Source: Bremerella volcania
GTDB taxonomy: Bacteria; Planctomycetota; Planctomycetia; Pirellulales; Pirellulaceae
Direction of reading: 5' to 3'
NCBI RefSeq assembly: GCF_007748115.1
Contig: NZ_CP036289.1
Coordinates: 5,084,001 to 5,148,000, forward strand
DNA: 64,000 nucleotides
Every line of letters begins with the position of its first letter. Position 1 is the first letter of the stretch. The notes beneath the pieces were generated by a model. That model saw nothing but the letters and a program-made list of their open reading frames with translations, was not told the DNA's origin and did no database searches. The position numbers were made by a program, and so were the translations under genes. Positions 20,465 through 29,040 of this stretch are shown one piece after another.

Positions 20465-20468
20465 TGCG

Positions 20469-21203
20469 CTGACGCGAGAACCGAGAATTGCTCCGCGTCC
20501 AAAGGTCGTCCTTTTGGACGCGGTTGGAACGGTCATTGAGCCTTCTCCGTCGGTCGCCGATGCCTACCTGGCGGCCGGTCGAGCCCATGGTATGGATCTC
20601 GACCGAGAAACCATCCGACAGCGGTTTCGCCAGGCGATCGCCAAGTACAGCGTTCATGCCTACGGGACGCTACAGGGGTCGGACGATCCCCTTCGTACTG
20701 ACGAGAAGACGGAAGTTGCCCGGTGGCGGGCCATCGTCCACTTCGTTCTTTCGCCAAGACCAGAGCAACAAGACGAGGTCTTCCAGGCTCTCTGGAGTCA
20801 TTTCGGCCAAGCCGACAACTGGCGATTGTTCGAGGATGTCTCCCCTGCCCTTTCGCTACTGCACTCCGCCGGCTTTACGTTGGGGCTAGCATCCAACTTC
20901 GACCAGCGACTTCGCCCGATTGTCGAGCGTCACCTGGCCGCATTTGATCTGAGGCTTTTCGTTTCGTCCGAGGTCGGGTGGGTCAAGCCAGCGACGGCGT
21001 TCTACGAGCGTGCCACCGACGCTTTGGGCTGCCAACCGCAAGAGATCCTGCTGATCGGCGACGACTGGGAAAATGATGTTCAGGCCCCGCGAGATTTCGG
21101 CTGGCAGGCACTCTATCTCACTCGCTCCAGGAAGCCCGACGATGGGGATATCTCCAATAGCTATCACACTTTAGATGCGGCAGTCGACGCACTGCTGCCG
21201 TGA
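20469..21203 (+). CDS. HAD-family hydrolase with non-ATG start
   Basis: Haloacid-dehalogenase-type phosphatase. The nucleophile motif is LLDAVGTV, motif II ASNF, motif III Lys in GWVKPATAFYERA, motif IV IGDDWENDVQAP; the fold and about 230-245-residue length fit the HAD-IA/REG-2-like group. No ATG precedes motif I: a TTG (20514) immediately before the catalytic Asp would delete the first beta strand. The true start is therefore upstream, possibly CTG 20469 or ATT 20487, 4-22 bases after rseP. Substrate unknown. Position suggests co-transcription with rseP. Confidence 0.8.
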   Translation: MTREPRIAPRPKVVLLDAVGTVIEPSPSVADAYLAAGRAHGMDLDRETIRQRFRQAIAKYSVHAYGTLQGSDDPLRTDEKTEVARWRAIVHFVLSPRPEQQDEVFQALWSHFGQADNWRLFEDVSPALSLLHSAGFTLGLASNFDQRLRPIVERHLAAFDLRLFVSSEVGWVKPATAFYERATDALGCQPQEILLIGDDWENDVQAPRDFGWQALYLTRSRKPDDGDISNSYHTLDAAVDALLP

Positions 21204-21311
21204 TAGCAGCCGCCCAGATGCCCGTGACAATTGATGTTGGTTGGTTCGGGGGAAACCGGCTACATTAGTGCGATCTCTGTCGACCCGACCCGCACTGGAA
21301 AGGATTCCTTC

Positions 21312-22379
21312 ATGGGCACCACGCTGGCACAACTGGCCGAACTTGTTGATGGCAAAGTATTTGGCGATCCGAATCGCGTCATCACCGGGGCCAACATCAT
21401 CCGCGACGCGGTGGCCGGCGAAATTACGCTGATGGATAAGCCCGATCAGGCAGCCCTGCTGATGGAAGACTGCTTGGCATCCGCGGTGCTGGTTCGCGAA
21501 CAATCGGACAAACTGAACATCGATGGCATCGTCGTGGCGAACGTCCACGAGGCGTTTGGCAAGACCATCCGCTTCTTTCAGCCATGGGAACAGACCGCAT
21601 CGGTAGGCATCCATCGCTCGGCCGTGGTGTCGCTGGCCGCCGTTATCGATCCTACCGCCACTATCGGGGCTGGTGCCGTGATCAGCGATGGTGTGGTCAT
21701 CGGTAAGAACTCGATCATTCATAGCGGCGTTCATATCCAGGCAGGCTGCCGAATTGGGGATGACGTCGTCATCTTCCCTGGCGTAGTGCTGTACGATCGA
21801 ACCGAAATTGGTGATCGCTGTATCGTTCATGCGAACGCCGTCCTGGGGGCGTACGGCTTTGGCTACGACTCTTCCAGCGGCAAGCATATTCTTTCGGCAC
21901 AGTTGGGTAACGTTGTCCTGGAAGCGGATGTGGAAATAGGTGCCGGTGCCATGATCGACCGTGGTACTTACGGCGCCACGCTCATCGGCCAAGGCACGAA
22001 GATCGACAACAGCGTTCAAATCGGCCACAACTGCCGTATCGGTAAACACAATCTTTTGTGCTCGCAAGTTGGTATCGCCGGCAGCACGACCACCGGCGAC
22101 TACGTGGTCATGGCAGGGCAAGTTGGCATTCGCGACCACGTCCACATTGGCACCGGCGCCATGATCGGGGCTAAAGCGGGAATTAGTTCCGACATCCCTG
22201 AGGGCCAGCAAACGCTCGGGATTCCTGGCGGGCCGGCAAAGACGATCCTAAGCGAGCACATGGCCATCAAGAAGTTGCCGGAGATGCGTAAGACCATCAA
22301 GCAGCTTGCCAAACGAATTGAACAACTGGAAAAGGAAGCCGAAGCGATTGCCGAACCGGCGATTCGCAGGGCCTCGTAG
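21312..22379 (+). CDS. lpxD: UDP-3-O-(3-hydroxyacyl)glucosamine N-acyltransferase LpxD
   Basis: Third step of lipid A synthesis: N-acylation of the UDP-glucosamine intermediate. From ATG 21312 (AAAGGA 7 bases upstream) the product is 355 residues. An N-terminal uridine-binding domain (LAQLAELVDGKVFGDPNRVITG) is followed by a left-handed beta-helix of hexapeptide repeats (IDPTATIGAGAVISDGVVIGK, IGHNCRIGKHNLLCSQVGIAGS) with the active-site region VQIGHN. A C-terminal helix (KTIKQLAKRIEQLEKE) closes the trimer. It indicates a lipid A-bearing outer membrane. Confidence 0.95.
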   Translation: MGTTLAQLAELVDGKVFGDPNRVITGANIIRDAVAGEITLMDKPDQAALLMEDCLASAVLVREQSDKLNIDGIVVANVHEAFGKTIRFFQPWEQTASVGIHRSAVVSLAAVIDPTATIGAGAVISDGVVIGKNSIIHSGVHIQAGCRIGDDVVIFPGVVLYDRTEIGDRCIVHANAVLGAYGFGYDSSSGKHILSAQLGNVVLEADVEIGAGAMIDRGTYGATLIGQGTKIDNSVQIGHNCRIGKHNLLCSQVGIAGSTTTGDYVVMAGQVGIRDHVHIGTGAMIGAKAGISSDIPEGQQTLGIPGGPAKTILSEHMAIKKLPEMRKTIKQLAKRIEQLEKEAEAIAEPAIRRAS

Positions 22380-22389
22380 ATCGCGCGTC

Positions 22390-23283
22390 ATGGATGTCTC
22401 GAACTTGCCTCCGATCGGCCTGCTTGCCGGTTGGGGAAACCTTCCGATCGTGGTGGCTAAAGCAATCCGCCGTAGCGGCCGCAAGGTCGTGTGCGCCGCG
22501 GTCAAGGATCATGCGGACCCGGTCCTGGAAGAAATCTGCGAGGCGACCGTTTGGGTTGGTCTCGGGCAGCTTGGCAAAGTGAAACGTCACTTCCAGAAGC
22601 ACCGTGCGATCGAAGCGACCATGGCGGGCAAGATCCACAAGGTTCGCCTGTTCGATCGCGGATTCCTGTGGAATCACTTCCCTGATTGGTTCTGCTTGCA
22701 AACGTTCGCTCCGCAGCTTTTGTGGGGAACCAAGGATCGCAAGGACGATACGTTGCTGTTGGCAATCGTCAACGCTTTCGAATCCAGCGGCATTACCTTC
22801 TTACCTGCTACCGATTTTGCTCCGGAGTTGCTCGTGAATTTTGGCATCATCGCAGGTCCTCAGCCCAGTGGAAAACTGCTGCGGGATATTCAGTTCGGTT
22901 GGGAAATGGCCAAGGAACTTGGGCGGCTGGACGTCGGCCAGAGCGTGGCCGTGAAGAACCAGGCCGTGCTAGCCCTGGAAGCCATTGAAGGGACCGATGC
23001 CTGTATTCAGCGGGCCGGTAGTCTCTGCAAATCCGGCGGCTTCACGGTGGTCAAAGTGGCCAAGCCGCAGCAAGACATGCGGTTCGACGTCCCCACGATT
23101 GGTGTCGGTACGTTGCAGACCATGGTCGACGCCGGTGCCAGCACATTGGTACTCGAAGCAGAAAAAACAATTCTCTTGGACGAACCAGCCGTGTTAGAAT
23201 TTGCTAAGAACCATCGTTTGTCGATTCTCGCGGTCAGCGAGGATCGCCTCGCCGAAATTGCTCCCTCTTCGGAAGCGGCCTAG
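22390..23283 (+). CDS. lpxI: UDP-2,3-diacylglucosamine pyrophosphatase LpxI
   Basis: Cleaves UDP-2,3-diacylglucosamine to lipid X in lipid A synthesis, replacing LpxH. The 297-residue length matches. Family (DUF1009) landmarks: IGLLAGWGNLPIVVAKAIRRSG at the N-terminus, GQLGKVKRHFQKH, KDDTLLLAIVNAFESSGI, and VKNQAVLALEAIEGTDACIQRAG in the C-terminal domain, then FDVPTIGVGTLQTM. It starts 10 bases after lpxD, so the two form one transcriptional unit. Confidence 0.93.
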   Translation: MDVSNLPPIGLLAGWGNLPIVVAKAIRRSGRKVVCAAVKDHADPVLEEICEATVWVGLGQLGKVKRHFQKHRAIEATMAGKIHKVRLFDRGFLWNHFPDWFCLQTFAPQLLWGTKDRKDDTLLLAIVNAFESSGITFLPATDFAPELLVNFGIIAGPQPSGKLLRDIQFGWEMAKELGRLDVGQSVAVKNQAVLALEAIEGTDACIQRAGSLCKSGGFTVVKVAKPQQDMRFDVPTIGVGTLQTMVDAGASTLVLEAEKTILLDEPAVLEFAKNHRLSILAVSEDRLAEIAPSSEAA

Positions 23284-23314
23284 GTAGTTTGCCTGGCCGC
23301 CCTGCCAGGAACCT

Positions 23315-24022
23315 ATGCTTCGTATCGCTGCTATTGCTCTCGCCTTTCTCGGTTGTGTTACCCAGTTCGCTTTTGCCCAGGAAGATGTGACGACGGTCGA
23401 CGGTCGTCCTATCTACTTGGGACGCGAAATCGCCCAGACCATGCATTACAACGGCGCCCCGTGGTTGATTCGCGAAAGCCGTCAACGGGAAGAAGACTGC
23501 CAGAAGATGCTGGAAAACCTGGGCGTTAAGCCTGGCATGACCATCTGCGACATGGGCTGCGGTAACGGTTTTTACAGTCTGAAACTCGCTGAGATGGTCG
23601 GCAAGGAAGGTAAGATTCTGGCCGTCGATATTCAACCAGAAATGCTGCGTCTGCTGAAAGCCCGGGCGGAAGAGGAAGGGATCGAGAACATCGAGTTGAT
23701 CCTGGGCGAACTTGACAACCCGAAGCTTCCTGAGGGGAAAGTCGACCTGATCCTCTGCGTCGACGTCTACCACGAGTTCTCGCACCCGGTCGAGATGCTG
23801 GCCGGCATGCGACAATCGCTAAAACCAGACGGTAAGATCGTCCTGCTGGAATTTCGCATGGAAGACCCCAATGTCCCGATCAAGTTGCTTCACAAAATGA
23901 GCAAGAAGCAGATGCTGCTGGAGTACGAAGCCAACGGCTTTCAGTTGGCCAAGCAGTTCGATGGCCTCCCGTGGCAGCACATGATGTTCTTTGAAAAGGC
24001 AAAAGAAACGCCGGAGAAGTAA
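23315..24022 (+). CDS. Class I SAM-dependent methyltransferase carrying a signal peptide
   Basis: The 235-residue protein starts with a clear signal peptide (MLRIAAIALAFLGCVTQFAFAQE, AFA cleavage site; a Cys at 14 is not in a lipobox). A Rossmann methyltransferase follows: MTICDMGCGNGFYSLKLAEMVG (SAM motif I, about 77-98), AVDIQPEMLRLL, and DLILCVDVYHEFSHPVEMLAGMRQSLKPDGKIVLLEF. Export of a SAM enzyme is odd because SAM is cytoplasmic. An AGGA site precedes the ATG. It lies 31 bases after lpxI and may belong to that transcript. Substrate unknown. Confidence 0.82.
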   Translation: MLRIAAIALAFLGCVTQFAFAQEDVTTVDGRPIYLGREIAQTMHYNGAPWLIRESRQREEDCQKMLENLGVKPGMTICDMGCGNGFYSLKLAEMVGKEGKILAVDIQPEMLRLLKARAEEEGIENIELILGELDNPKLPEGKVDLILCVDVYHEFSHPVEMLAGMRQSLKPDGKIVLLEFRMEDPNVPIKLLHKMSKKQMLLEYEANGFQLAKQFDGLPWQHMMFFEKAKETPEK

Positions 24023-24097
24023 CCCGAACATCAACGGCATGCGACTTGCTGCTGAGTTAGGTATTCCCTAACTTGTTCATCGAGAGGAACCTAGCCC

Positions 24098-24880
24098 ATG
24101 GACGCCCAATTCCGCGATCAAGTCGTACTGGTTACCGGAGGCGGTTCCGGAATCGGTCAGGCCGCCGCGATTCAATTTGCCCGTAAAGCAGCCAAGGTGG
24201 GTATCCTTAACCGAAGCTGGCCCAAGGAAACCATCGAGCTTATCGAATCGGAAAATGGACTTGTCATGCCGCTGCAGGCCGATGTGACGGAACCCCAGCA
24301 GGTTCAAGCGGCTATTGAACAGCTGGTCGAGAAGTGGGGGCGGTTGGACGTTCTCTTCTGCAATGCCGGTGTCAACGGAACCTGGGCGCCGCTGGAAGAA
24401 CTGACGACCGACGAGTGGCAGAAAACGTTTGCCATCAATGTGCATGGCACGTTTCACTGTATCAAATCGGCCATCCCTTATCTTAAGAAAGGAGGCGGGG
24501 CGATTGTGGTGAACTCTTCGGTCAACGGCACCCGCATGTTCAGCAACACGGGAGCGACGGCATACTCAGGCACCAAAGCCGCACTGATTGCGATTACCAA
24601 GATGCTGGCCCTGGAGTTCGCCGAGCATAAGGTGCGCGTCAATGCTGTCTGCCCAGGCTGGATCGAAACAGAAATTGAGGACAACACGAACAAGCGCAAC
24701 CTCGACAAGGTTGAAGAGCCGGCTGAATTCCCAGAGGGCGAAGTCCCGCTTACCGATGGAAAACCAGGTACCGCCGACCAGGTTGCCGACGTCGTACTTT
24801 TTCTGTCGTCGAAAGCTGCCAGCCACGTCACCGGCAGCGTGATTTACGTAGATGGTGCTCAATCACTGCTGCGGGGTTAG
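24098..24880 (+). CDS. Short-chain dehydrogenase/reductase (SDR)
   Basis: NAD(P)-dependent oxidoreductase of the classical SDR type, 260 residues. Motifs: cofactor loop TGGGSGIG (14-21), NAG (about 89-91), active-site Ser in VVNSSVNGTR and YSGTK (Tyr/Lys), and PGWIETEI after the catalytic region. The ending HVTGSVIYVDGAQSL is typical. An insertion of about 20 acidic residues (NKRNLDKVEEPAEFPEGEVPL) replaces the usual substrate loop. GAGAGGA precedes the ATG. Its stop is two bases from the convergent DUF4142 gene. Substrate unknown. Confidence 0.9.
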   Translation: MDAQFRDQVVLVTGGGSGIGQAAAIQFARKAAKVGILNRSWPKETIELIESENGLVMPLQADVTEPQQVQAAIEQLVEKWGRLDVLFCNAGVNGTWAPLEELTTDEWQKTFAINVHGTFHCIKSAIPYLKKGGGAIVVNSSVNGTRMFSNTGATAYSGTKAALIAITKMLALEFAEHKVRVNAVCPGWIETEIEDNTNKRNLDKVEEPAEFPEGEVPLTDGKPGTADQVADVVLFLSSKAASHVTGSVIYVDGAQSLLRG

Positions 24881-24882
24881 TT

Positions 24883-25647
24883 TCACTTTCCACCGCGTAG
24901 CAGTTGGTCTCGAATCCGACGGGCTTCGGCCAGGTGTTGTTCTGCCATCTTCTTTTCCTGCTGGCTCAGTTTCTCCAGCTTCGGCTGATCCGAGACCTTC
25001 ATGGCTCCCAACTCGGCGAACATCCAAGCATGGGCACGGATCGTCTGGTCGAGATAGGCCTTGTCAAACTCAGCTCCTTCCAGCGGATCGAGCCGCTCGA
25101 CCACGGACTGGATGTGGTCTTTCACGGCCGCGAGTTGATACTGAACGACATCGACATCTTTCTCGATTTCGCGATCTTCCTTCTTGGTCAATTTTTTGGG
25201 GGATGTATCATCCTTGGGTGCCGTCGGCTTGGGACCACCTTCCAAAACCCATTTGTTATCGCGAATGCTCTCGGCGTCGGCACGTTCCTGCTGGGTGCCT
25301 GGTTCGCCGCGCGGATAGCGAATATCGGTATCGATCGATTCGATCGATTCCAAGTGTTCAGAATCGATCAGGGGTTCCAACTGCTTCTCCAACTTGCCAT
25401 GCTTGGCAACCATCTCCTGGGCGAACTTCTTGACGGCGTCGGATTGGGCTTTCTTTTCAGCCAACTCTCCCAAAACGATCGCCTCTTTATTCATCAAAAG
25501 CAGTTTGATGGCGACATGCGACCCTAAGGCATCGACGTCCGAGACTTCTTTCTTTTGGGCAATAGCAGGAGCCTGAGCCAAAATAGAGGCCGTGCATAAG
25601 GCTCCCCAAAGAATCACGCAACCAGTTAGTTTTACGCAAGTTGACAT
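24883..25647 (-). CDS. DUF4142-like secreted helical protein
   Basis: A 254-residue protein with a signal peptide (hydrophobic core 8-24, cleavage near AQA). The mature protein is a ferritin-like helical bundle of the DUF4142 type: HVAIKLLLMNKEAIVLGELAEKKAQSDAVKKFAQEMVAKHGKLEKQLEPLI is the diagnostic segment. A charged linker rich in K, D and P (about 115-160) separates it from a second helical part ending LAEARRIRDQLLRGGK. Family function is unknown; members are often periplasmic. Confidence 0.8.
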   Translation of the reverse strand: MSTCVKLTGCVILWGALCTASILAQAPAIAQKKEVSDVDALGSHVAIKLLLMNKEAIVLGELAEKKAQSDAVKKFAQEMVAKHGKLEKQLEPLIDSEHLESIESIDTDIRYPRGEPGTQQERADAESIRDNKWVLEGGPKPTAPKDDTSPKKLTKKEDREIEKDVDVVQYQLAAVKDHIQSVVERLDPLEGAEFDKAYLDQTIRAHAWMFAELGAMKVSDQPKLEKLSQQEKKMAEQHLAEARRIRDQLLRGGK

Positions 25648-25767
25648 GGGGTAACACTCCTTGGGAGAAAAAAGGCCGAGGCCGATTACGGGACGAGGTG
25701 AATCTACTTTGGCGGCAATCCCTCAAGAGATTTACCGTTGGGCAAGTTCACACGAATCTGAACTTGT

Positions 25768-26070
25768 TCATCTTTTGGCTCTGCCCAAATCGTACCTTCC
25801 AACTACTCGACGAGAAGCCGAATTATTTTGATCCCAGTGCAAACGGAATCTTCCATCAAGTCGTCGAAACAGAAAGTAAGCGAGGATGAGGGGAATGGTC
25901 AAATAAGCGTCAAAAATGGCAAGGTCCGAGACAATGTGCAGCCAGCCAACGCCCGGTTCTTCCTGCCATACCGATCCGCAGTACCATCTCGCGGGAAATC
26001 CAGCAGTATCAAAGAGATGGAGAAAAAACGAACCGACGCCGCCGAGAGCCCTTCCAATTAGTTGCAACAC
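25768..26070 (-). pseudogene. Remnant of a sensor histidine kinase (N-terminal membrane sensor only)
   Basis: A 100-codon frame contains FDTAGFPARWYCGSVW, GWLHIVSDLAIFDAY and IPLILAYFLFRRLD, which match the start of planctomycete and cyanobacterial membrane-bound sensor kinases (GF-P-RW-CG-W ... GWLHI-SD ... IP ... YF--RR-D). After about residue 70 the similarity stops, and no further TM helices, GAF/PAS or kinase domain follows; the next gene is DUF4142 on the same strand. The frame opens with TTG and no ATG. It is best read as a truncated gene; a small membrane protein is the alternative. Confidence 0.5.
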
Positions 26071-26312
26071 GCTGCCCCTATCCTCCCTGAATCGAGGAAC
26101 TGGTCAATGAACCCACGCAGTGCGTATTTCTTATCTGCGCGACCACCCATTGCTGACCTGCCCCCAGAGTGGTCACAGTTCCGCCGAATGGCTTCGTTTG
26201 GCATATGGTGACTCATTTTGCCTTGGGCGACAATGTCGCCTATGCTGAAAGGTAGTAAAAGCCAGTTGGCGCCCAGGTTTTGAAAATCAACATCCGCCTA
26301 ACCGAGAGCTTG
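26071..26312. other. Gene-free stretch
   Basis: No plausible gene, terminator or promoter was recognised between the kinase remnant and the thioredoxin-like gene. Together with the remnant (25648-26312) it is one of the longest stretches in the window without an intact gene. Confidence 0.4.
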
Positions 26313-26924
26313 ATGATGTTTCGTGTTTTTTTCTTGTGTCTTGCGGTTTTCCTAACACTTACCGCGATCCAAGCCGGAGAGTTCAACCCGGTTCTCTCGG
26401 TGGGGGACGTCGTCCAGCCATGGGAAAACCTGCCAGGGACTGATGGGGAACCGCATAGCTGGAAAGACCTCAAGGATAAGAAAGCGATTGTCATTGCGTT
26501 TACTTGCAATACCTGTCCCTACGCCATCGACTATCAAGATCGTCTCAAGAAGCTTGCCCGGAAGTGGGCCAGCGATGACCGAGTCGCCCTGATTGCCGTG
26601 AACTCGAACCTGATTGATGACGATTCCCTGGAAGCAATGAAAGAACGCGCCAAGGCAGAAGAGTTCACGTTCCCCTATCTCAAGGACGAGAAGCAAGAAT
26701 TAGGAAAAGCCTGGGGAGCCACGCGAACCCCTGAGTTCTTCGTCATCGACAGCGAACGAAAGGTCGTCTACATGGGAGCCATGGATGACGACACCAACGC
26801 CGCGGAAGCGACGGTCAACTACGTCGACAAAGCGGTCGAAGCTACCCTGGCCGGCAAGAACCCGGAAGTTCAAGAGACGGTCGCGATTGGTTGCAACATT
26901 CGCTACAAGCGGTCGCGCCGATAA
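26313..26924 (+). CDS. Secreted thioredoxin-like (redoxin/AhpC-TSA type) protein
   Basis: From ATG 26313 (GAGAG 5 bases upstream) the 203 residues begin with a signal peptide (MMFRVFFLCLAVFLTLTAIQAG). The body is a redoxin fold: LPGTDGEPHSWKDLKDKKAIVIAFTCNTCPYAIDYQDRLKKLA contains the CxxC as CNTC. AWGATRTPEFFVIDSERKVVYMGAMDD has the cis-Pro and strand of the thioredoxin core. This CNTCP subgroup is widespread in planctomycetes as periplasmic thiol proteins of undefined partner. Confidence 0.85.
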   Translation: MMFRVFFLCLAVFLTLTAIQAGEFNPVLSVGDVVQPWENLPGTDGEPHSWKDLKDKKAIVIAFTCNTCPYAIDYQDRLKKLARKWASDDRVALIAVNSNLIDDDSLEAMKERAKAEEFTFPYLKDEKQELGKAWGATRTPEFFVIDSERKVVYMGAMDDDTNAAEATVNYVDKAVEATLAGKNPEVQETVAIGCNIRYKRSRR

Positions 26925-26934
26925 GCATGCCCCA

Positions 26935-27294
26935 TTAATCGACGGCCACAAACTGAAACAGCTTGATGCGATTGCCGTCAGGATCGGTCGTCCCCCACTG
27001 CAGGAATCCCTCTTCGCTCATCTCGATGGGTGTGGAAGGTTCCATCAAGTAGGGCTCGATCCGTTCTCGGGCAACTGCTAAATCCTCGACCTCAAGCGCC
27101 AGACTAATTGCCGAATGATCGCGGGGTTCGTCTTCCTGCAGTTCCAGAAGCGACAGCCGCCAGCCTCGTCCGGCCAGTAAGGCATATCCCTCTTCCGCAC
27201 TGCGGACGGCGGCCTTCATGTTCAATGCCGCCGTATACCACAGGATCATCGGCTGCCACTGCGCCGTCCGAATCTCAACCGCGAATAGTTCCAT
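26935..27294 (-). CDS. VOC (glyoxalase/bleomycin resistance) superfamily protein
   Basis: A 119-residue protein made of the two beta-alpha-beta-beta-beta units of the VOC fold: FAVEIRTAQWQPMILWYTAALNMKAAVRSAEEGYALLA and SAISLALEVEDLAVARERIEPYLMEPSTPIEMSEEGFLQWGTTDPDGNRIKLFQFV. The DPDGNRIKLFQ ending is the common C-terminal signature. Substrate and metal use cannot be told. Single-gene unit converging on the thioredoxin-like gene. Confidence 0.85.
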   Translation of the reverse strand: MELFAVEIRTAQWQPMILWYTAALNMKAAVRSAEEGYALLAGRGWRLSLLELQEDEPRDHSAISLALEVEDLAVARERIEPYLMEPSTPIEMSEEGFLQWGTTDPDGNRIKLFQFVAVD

Positions 27295-27377
27295 CGAAGG
27301 TCCCGTGAAAAAGACAATCGCTATAAGGGGCTTTTATATCGCGTCTAAATTACCATCGGCATGACGACTCGTCACGG

Positions 27378-28829
27378 TCACATCACGCGAGCGCGCTCGA
27401 AACGCTGCTCGAAGGCCACGTTTCCATCGACGTCACACAGTTGGAAAATGATTTCCGATTCGTCCTGCTTCGGTTCCACCAGGACATTCAAGAATCCCCC
27501 TTGTACCTTGTGGAAGCGATGGATCTTCGGGTTTCGTCCCGGCGTTCCCCCGGCGTGCGAGTTACTGGCCGCCCCCACGCTGAACTCTTTGACGCCCGTA
27601 TCCGGATCGACCGAGTGGTATTGCCAGTGACGATCGCCACAGATCACGAAGAAATTGTCCGGCACGTTTTCCTGCAGCCAATGCCGGAGCTCGTTGCCTT
27701 CATGGGCGAATCCTTCGTTGGCATGGTTGTCGTTCTTCCCCTTGCGGTCGGGACCGACGATCGGCGTCGGACTGATCAGGACCTTCCAGGTCGCGTCGCT
27801 CTCTTGAACCGTCCGCTTGAACCAGGCCTTCTGCTCGGCTCCCCAAATCGTTTTGTCAGGCCCATCCTGCATCTTGTTCGGCGAGCGGAAGTCGCGGCCG
27901 TCGGTCAGCCAGATTTGCAGATCCTTACCCCAACGAAACGTTCGATACGAGTCGCTTCCCAGCGGGGCCTGCTGCCGGAAAATTCGCTGCCCCTCTTCAA
28001 ACGTAACTTCCCCATACTTCTGCCCCGGCCAAGAATCGTTGTCGAGCGTGTCGTGATCGTCTTTCAGCCAATAGGTCGAAGTGTGACTTAGCGTATCGAC
28101 CAGCCGCGGCAAGCTGAACATCCGCTGCCAATGCAGGTGCGCCAGATCAATCGTCATCGCGCTGGGAGCGTCGTTATCGTAGTAGACCAAATCGCCGGTC
28201 AAGGAAATGAAGTCGGGATCTTTCGCGGTCATGGAAGGATAAATCGGATGCCCATCGGGATGATCGCGATCAGGATACCCCTGGCACGTCATCACGCAAA
28301 AGCGAACCGGCTTCGCTTCCTCGGGCTTCGGTGCCGTGCGAAACGTGCCCGCGCGAAGCCCATGCTCTTGCCCCTCGACGGAAGTTTGGCACATCACATG
28401 GTACTGCGAGCCGGGCTTCAAATCCTGCAATAGAAACTGGTGAATGAAGTCCGATTCCGCATCGACCGTCACCCACTCGGTTACCGATAGGTTGTCGGGA
28501 TTGAGATCGGTTCCGTAGAGCAAACGAATCTTACCAGGCTGACCGGGACAAGCCCCTTCGATCTGCTCGACCGGCGTCTTTAGGGCCTCTTCCGACTTGC
28601 CTCGCTTCTTGAAGACAATTCCGTCGTTGTTGCGCGTCGGGTTCTTCGTCAGGCGTGTCCAGACAATCGCGGTCGTGGGTGTGACCTCCCCGATGCGCAG
28701 GCCTGTGGCCTGGTAAACCAGCAACTCAACTCCTTGAGGCTCTCGAGCACTAGCCGACGCAGCCATGGCAGCGGATGCGACAGAAGACTTCAGGAAGAGA
28801 CGACGATCGATGGGCAGAAAGTTGGGCAT
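27378..28829 (-). CDS. PhoD-like alkaline phosphatase/phosphodiesterase, Tat-exported
   Basis: The 483-residue protein starts with a twin-arginine signal (DRRLFLKSSVASAAMAASASA). An N-terminal fibronectin-like region (LRIGEVTPTTAIVWTRL) precedes a PhoD-type metallophosphoesterase: CVMTCQGYPDRDHPDGHPIYPSM, DFISLTGDLVYYD, YWLKDDHDTLDND, and GDRHWQYHSVD, which supply the metal ligands. PhoD enzymes hydrolyse phosphate mono- and diesters outside the cytoplasm. In classic PhoD the motif is GDH/GDL with DDHE; DDHDT here is a variant of it. Regulation by phosphate limitation is likely for the family, but no Pho box was seen. Confidence 0.85.
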   Translation of the reverse strand: MPNFLPIDRRLFLKSSVASAAMAASASAREPQGVELLVYQATGLRIGEVTPTTAIVWTRLTKNPTRNNDGIVFKKRGKSEEALKTPVEQIEGACPGQPGKIRLLYGTDLNPDNLSVTEWVTVDAESDFIHQFLLQDLKPGSQYHVMCQTSVEGQEHGLRAGTFRTAPKPEEAKPVRFCVMTCQGYPDRDHPDGHPIYPSMTAKDPDFISLTGDLVYYDNDAPSAMTIDLAHLHWQRMFSLPRLVDTLSHTSTYWLKDDHDTLDNDSWPGQKYGEVTFEEGQRIFRQQAPLGSDSYRTFRWGKDLQIWLTDGRDFRSPNKMQDGPDKTIWGAEQKAWFKRTVQESDATWKVLISPTPIVGPDRKGKNDNHANEGFAHEGNELRHWLQENVPDNFFVICGDRHWQYHSVDPDTGVKEFSVGAASNSHAGGTPGRNPKIHRFHKVQGGFLNVLVEPKQDESEIIFQLCDVDGNVAFEQRFERARVM

Positions 28830-29040
28830 GAACGATTTCCAAAGCCAAATGGGGGAATAGACAACGGGCTGGTGCGGCGAAATTCACACAGATCGAACAA
28901 TCTGGGGCTGCTCGATTTTTCCGTGTCGCAATGCCGGTAGGACATTCCTTAGAATAAAGGCAGGCCAGCCAAACCGCAAATTTCATCCCCGGAATTCCGC
29001 GGTGGCTAAAGTCATCATGCACTAAGCAGGAACAAGTGCC

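Noticed and set aside
21171-22211. 346-codon minus-strand frame opposite lpxD
   Set aside because: Antisense to the hexapeptide repeats of LpxD; apparent regularity comes from those repeats.
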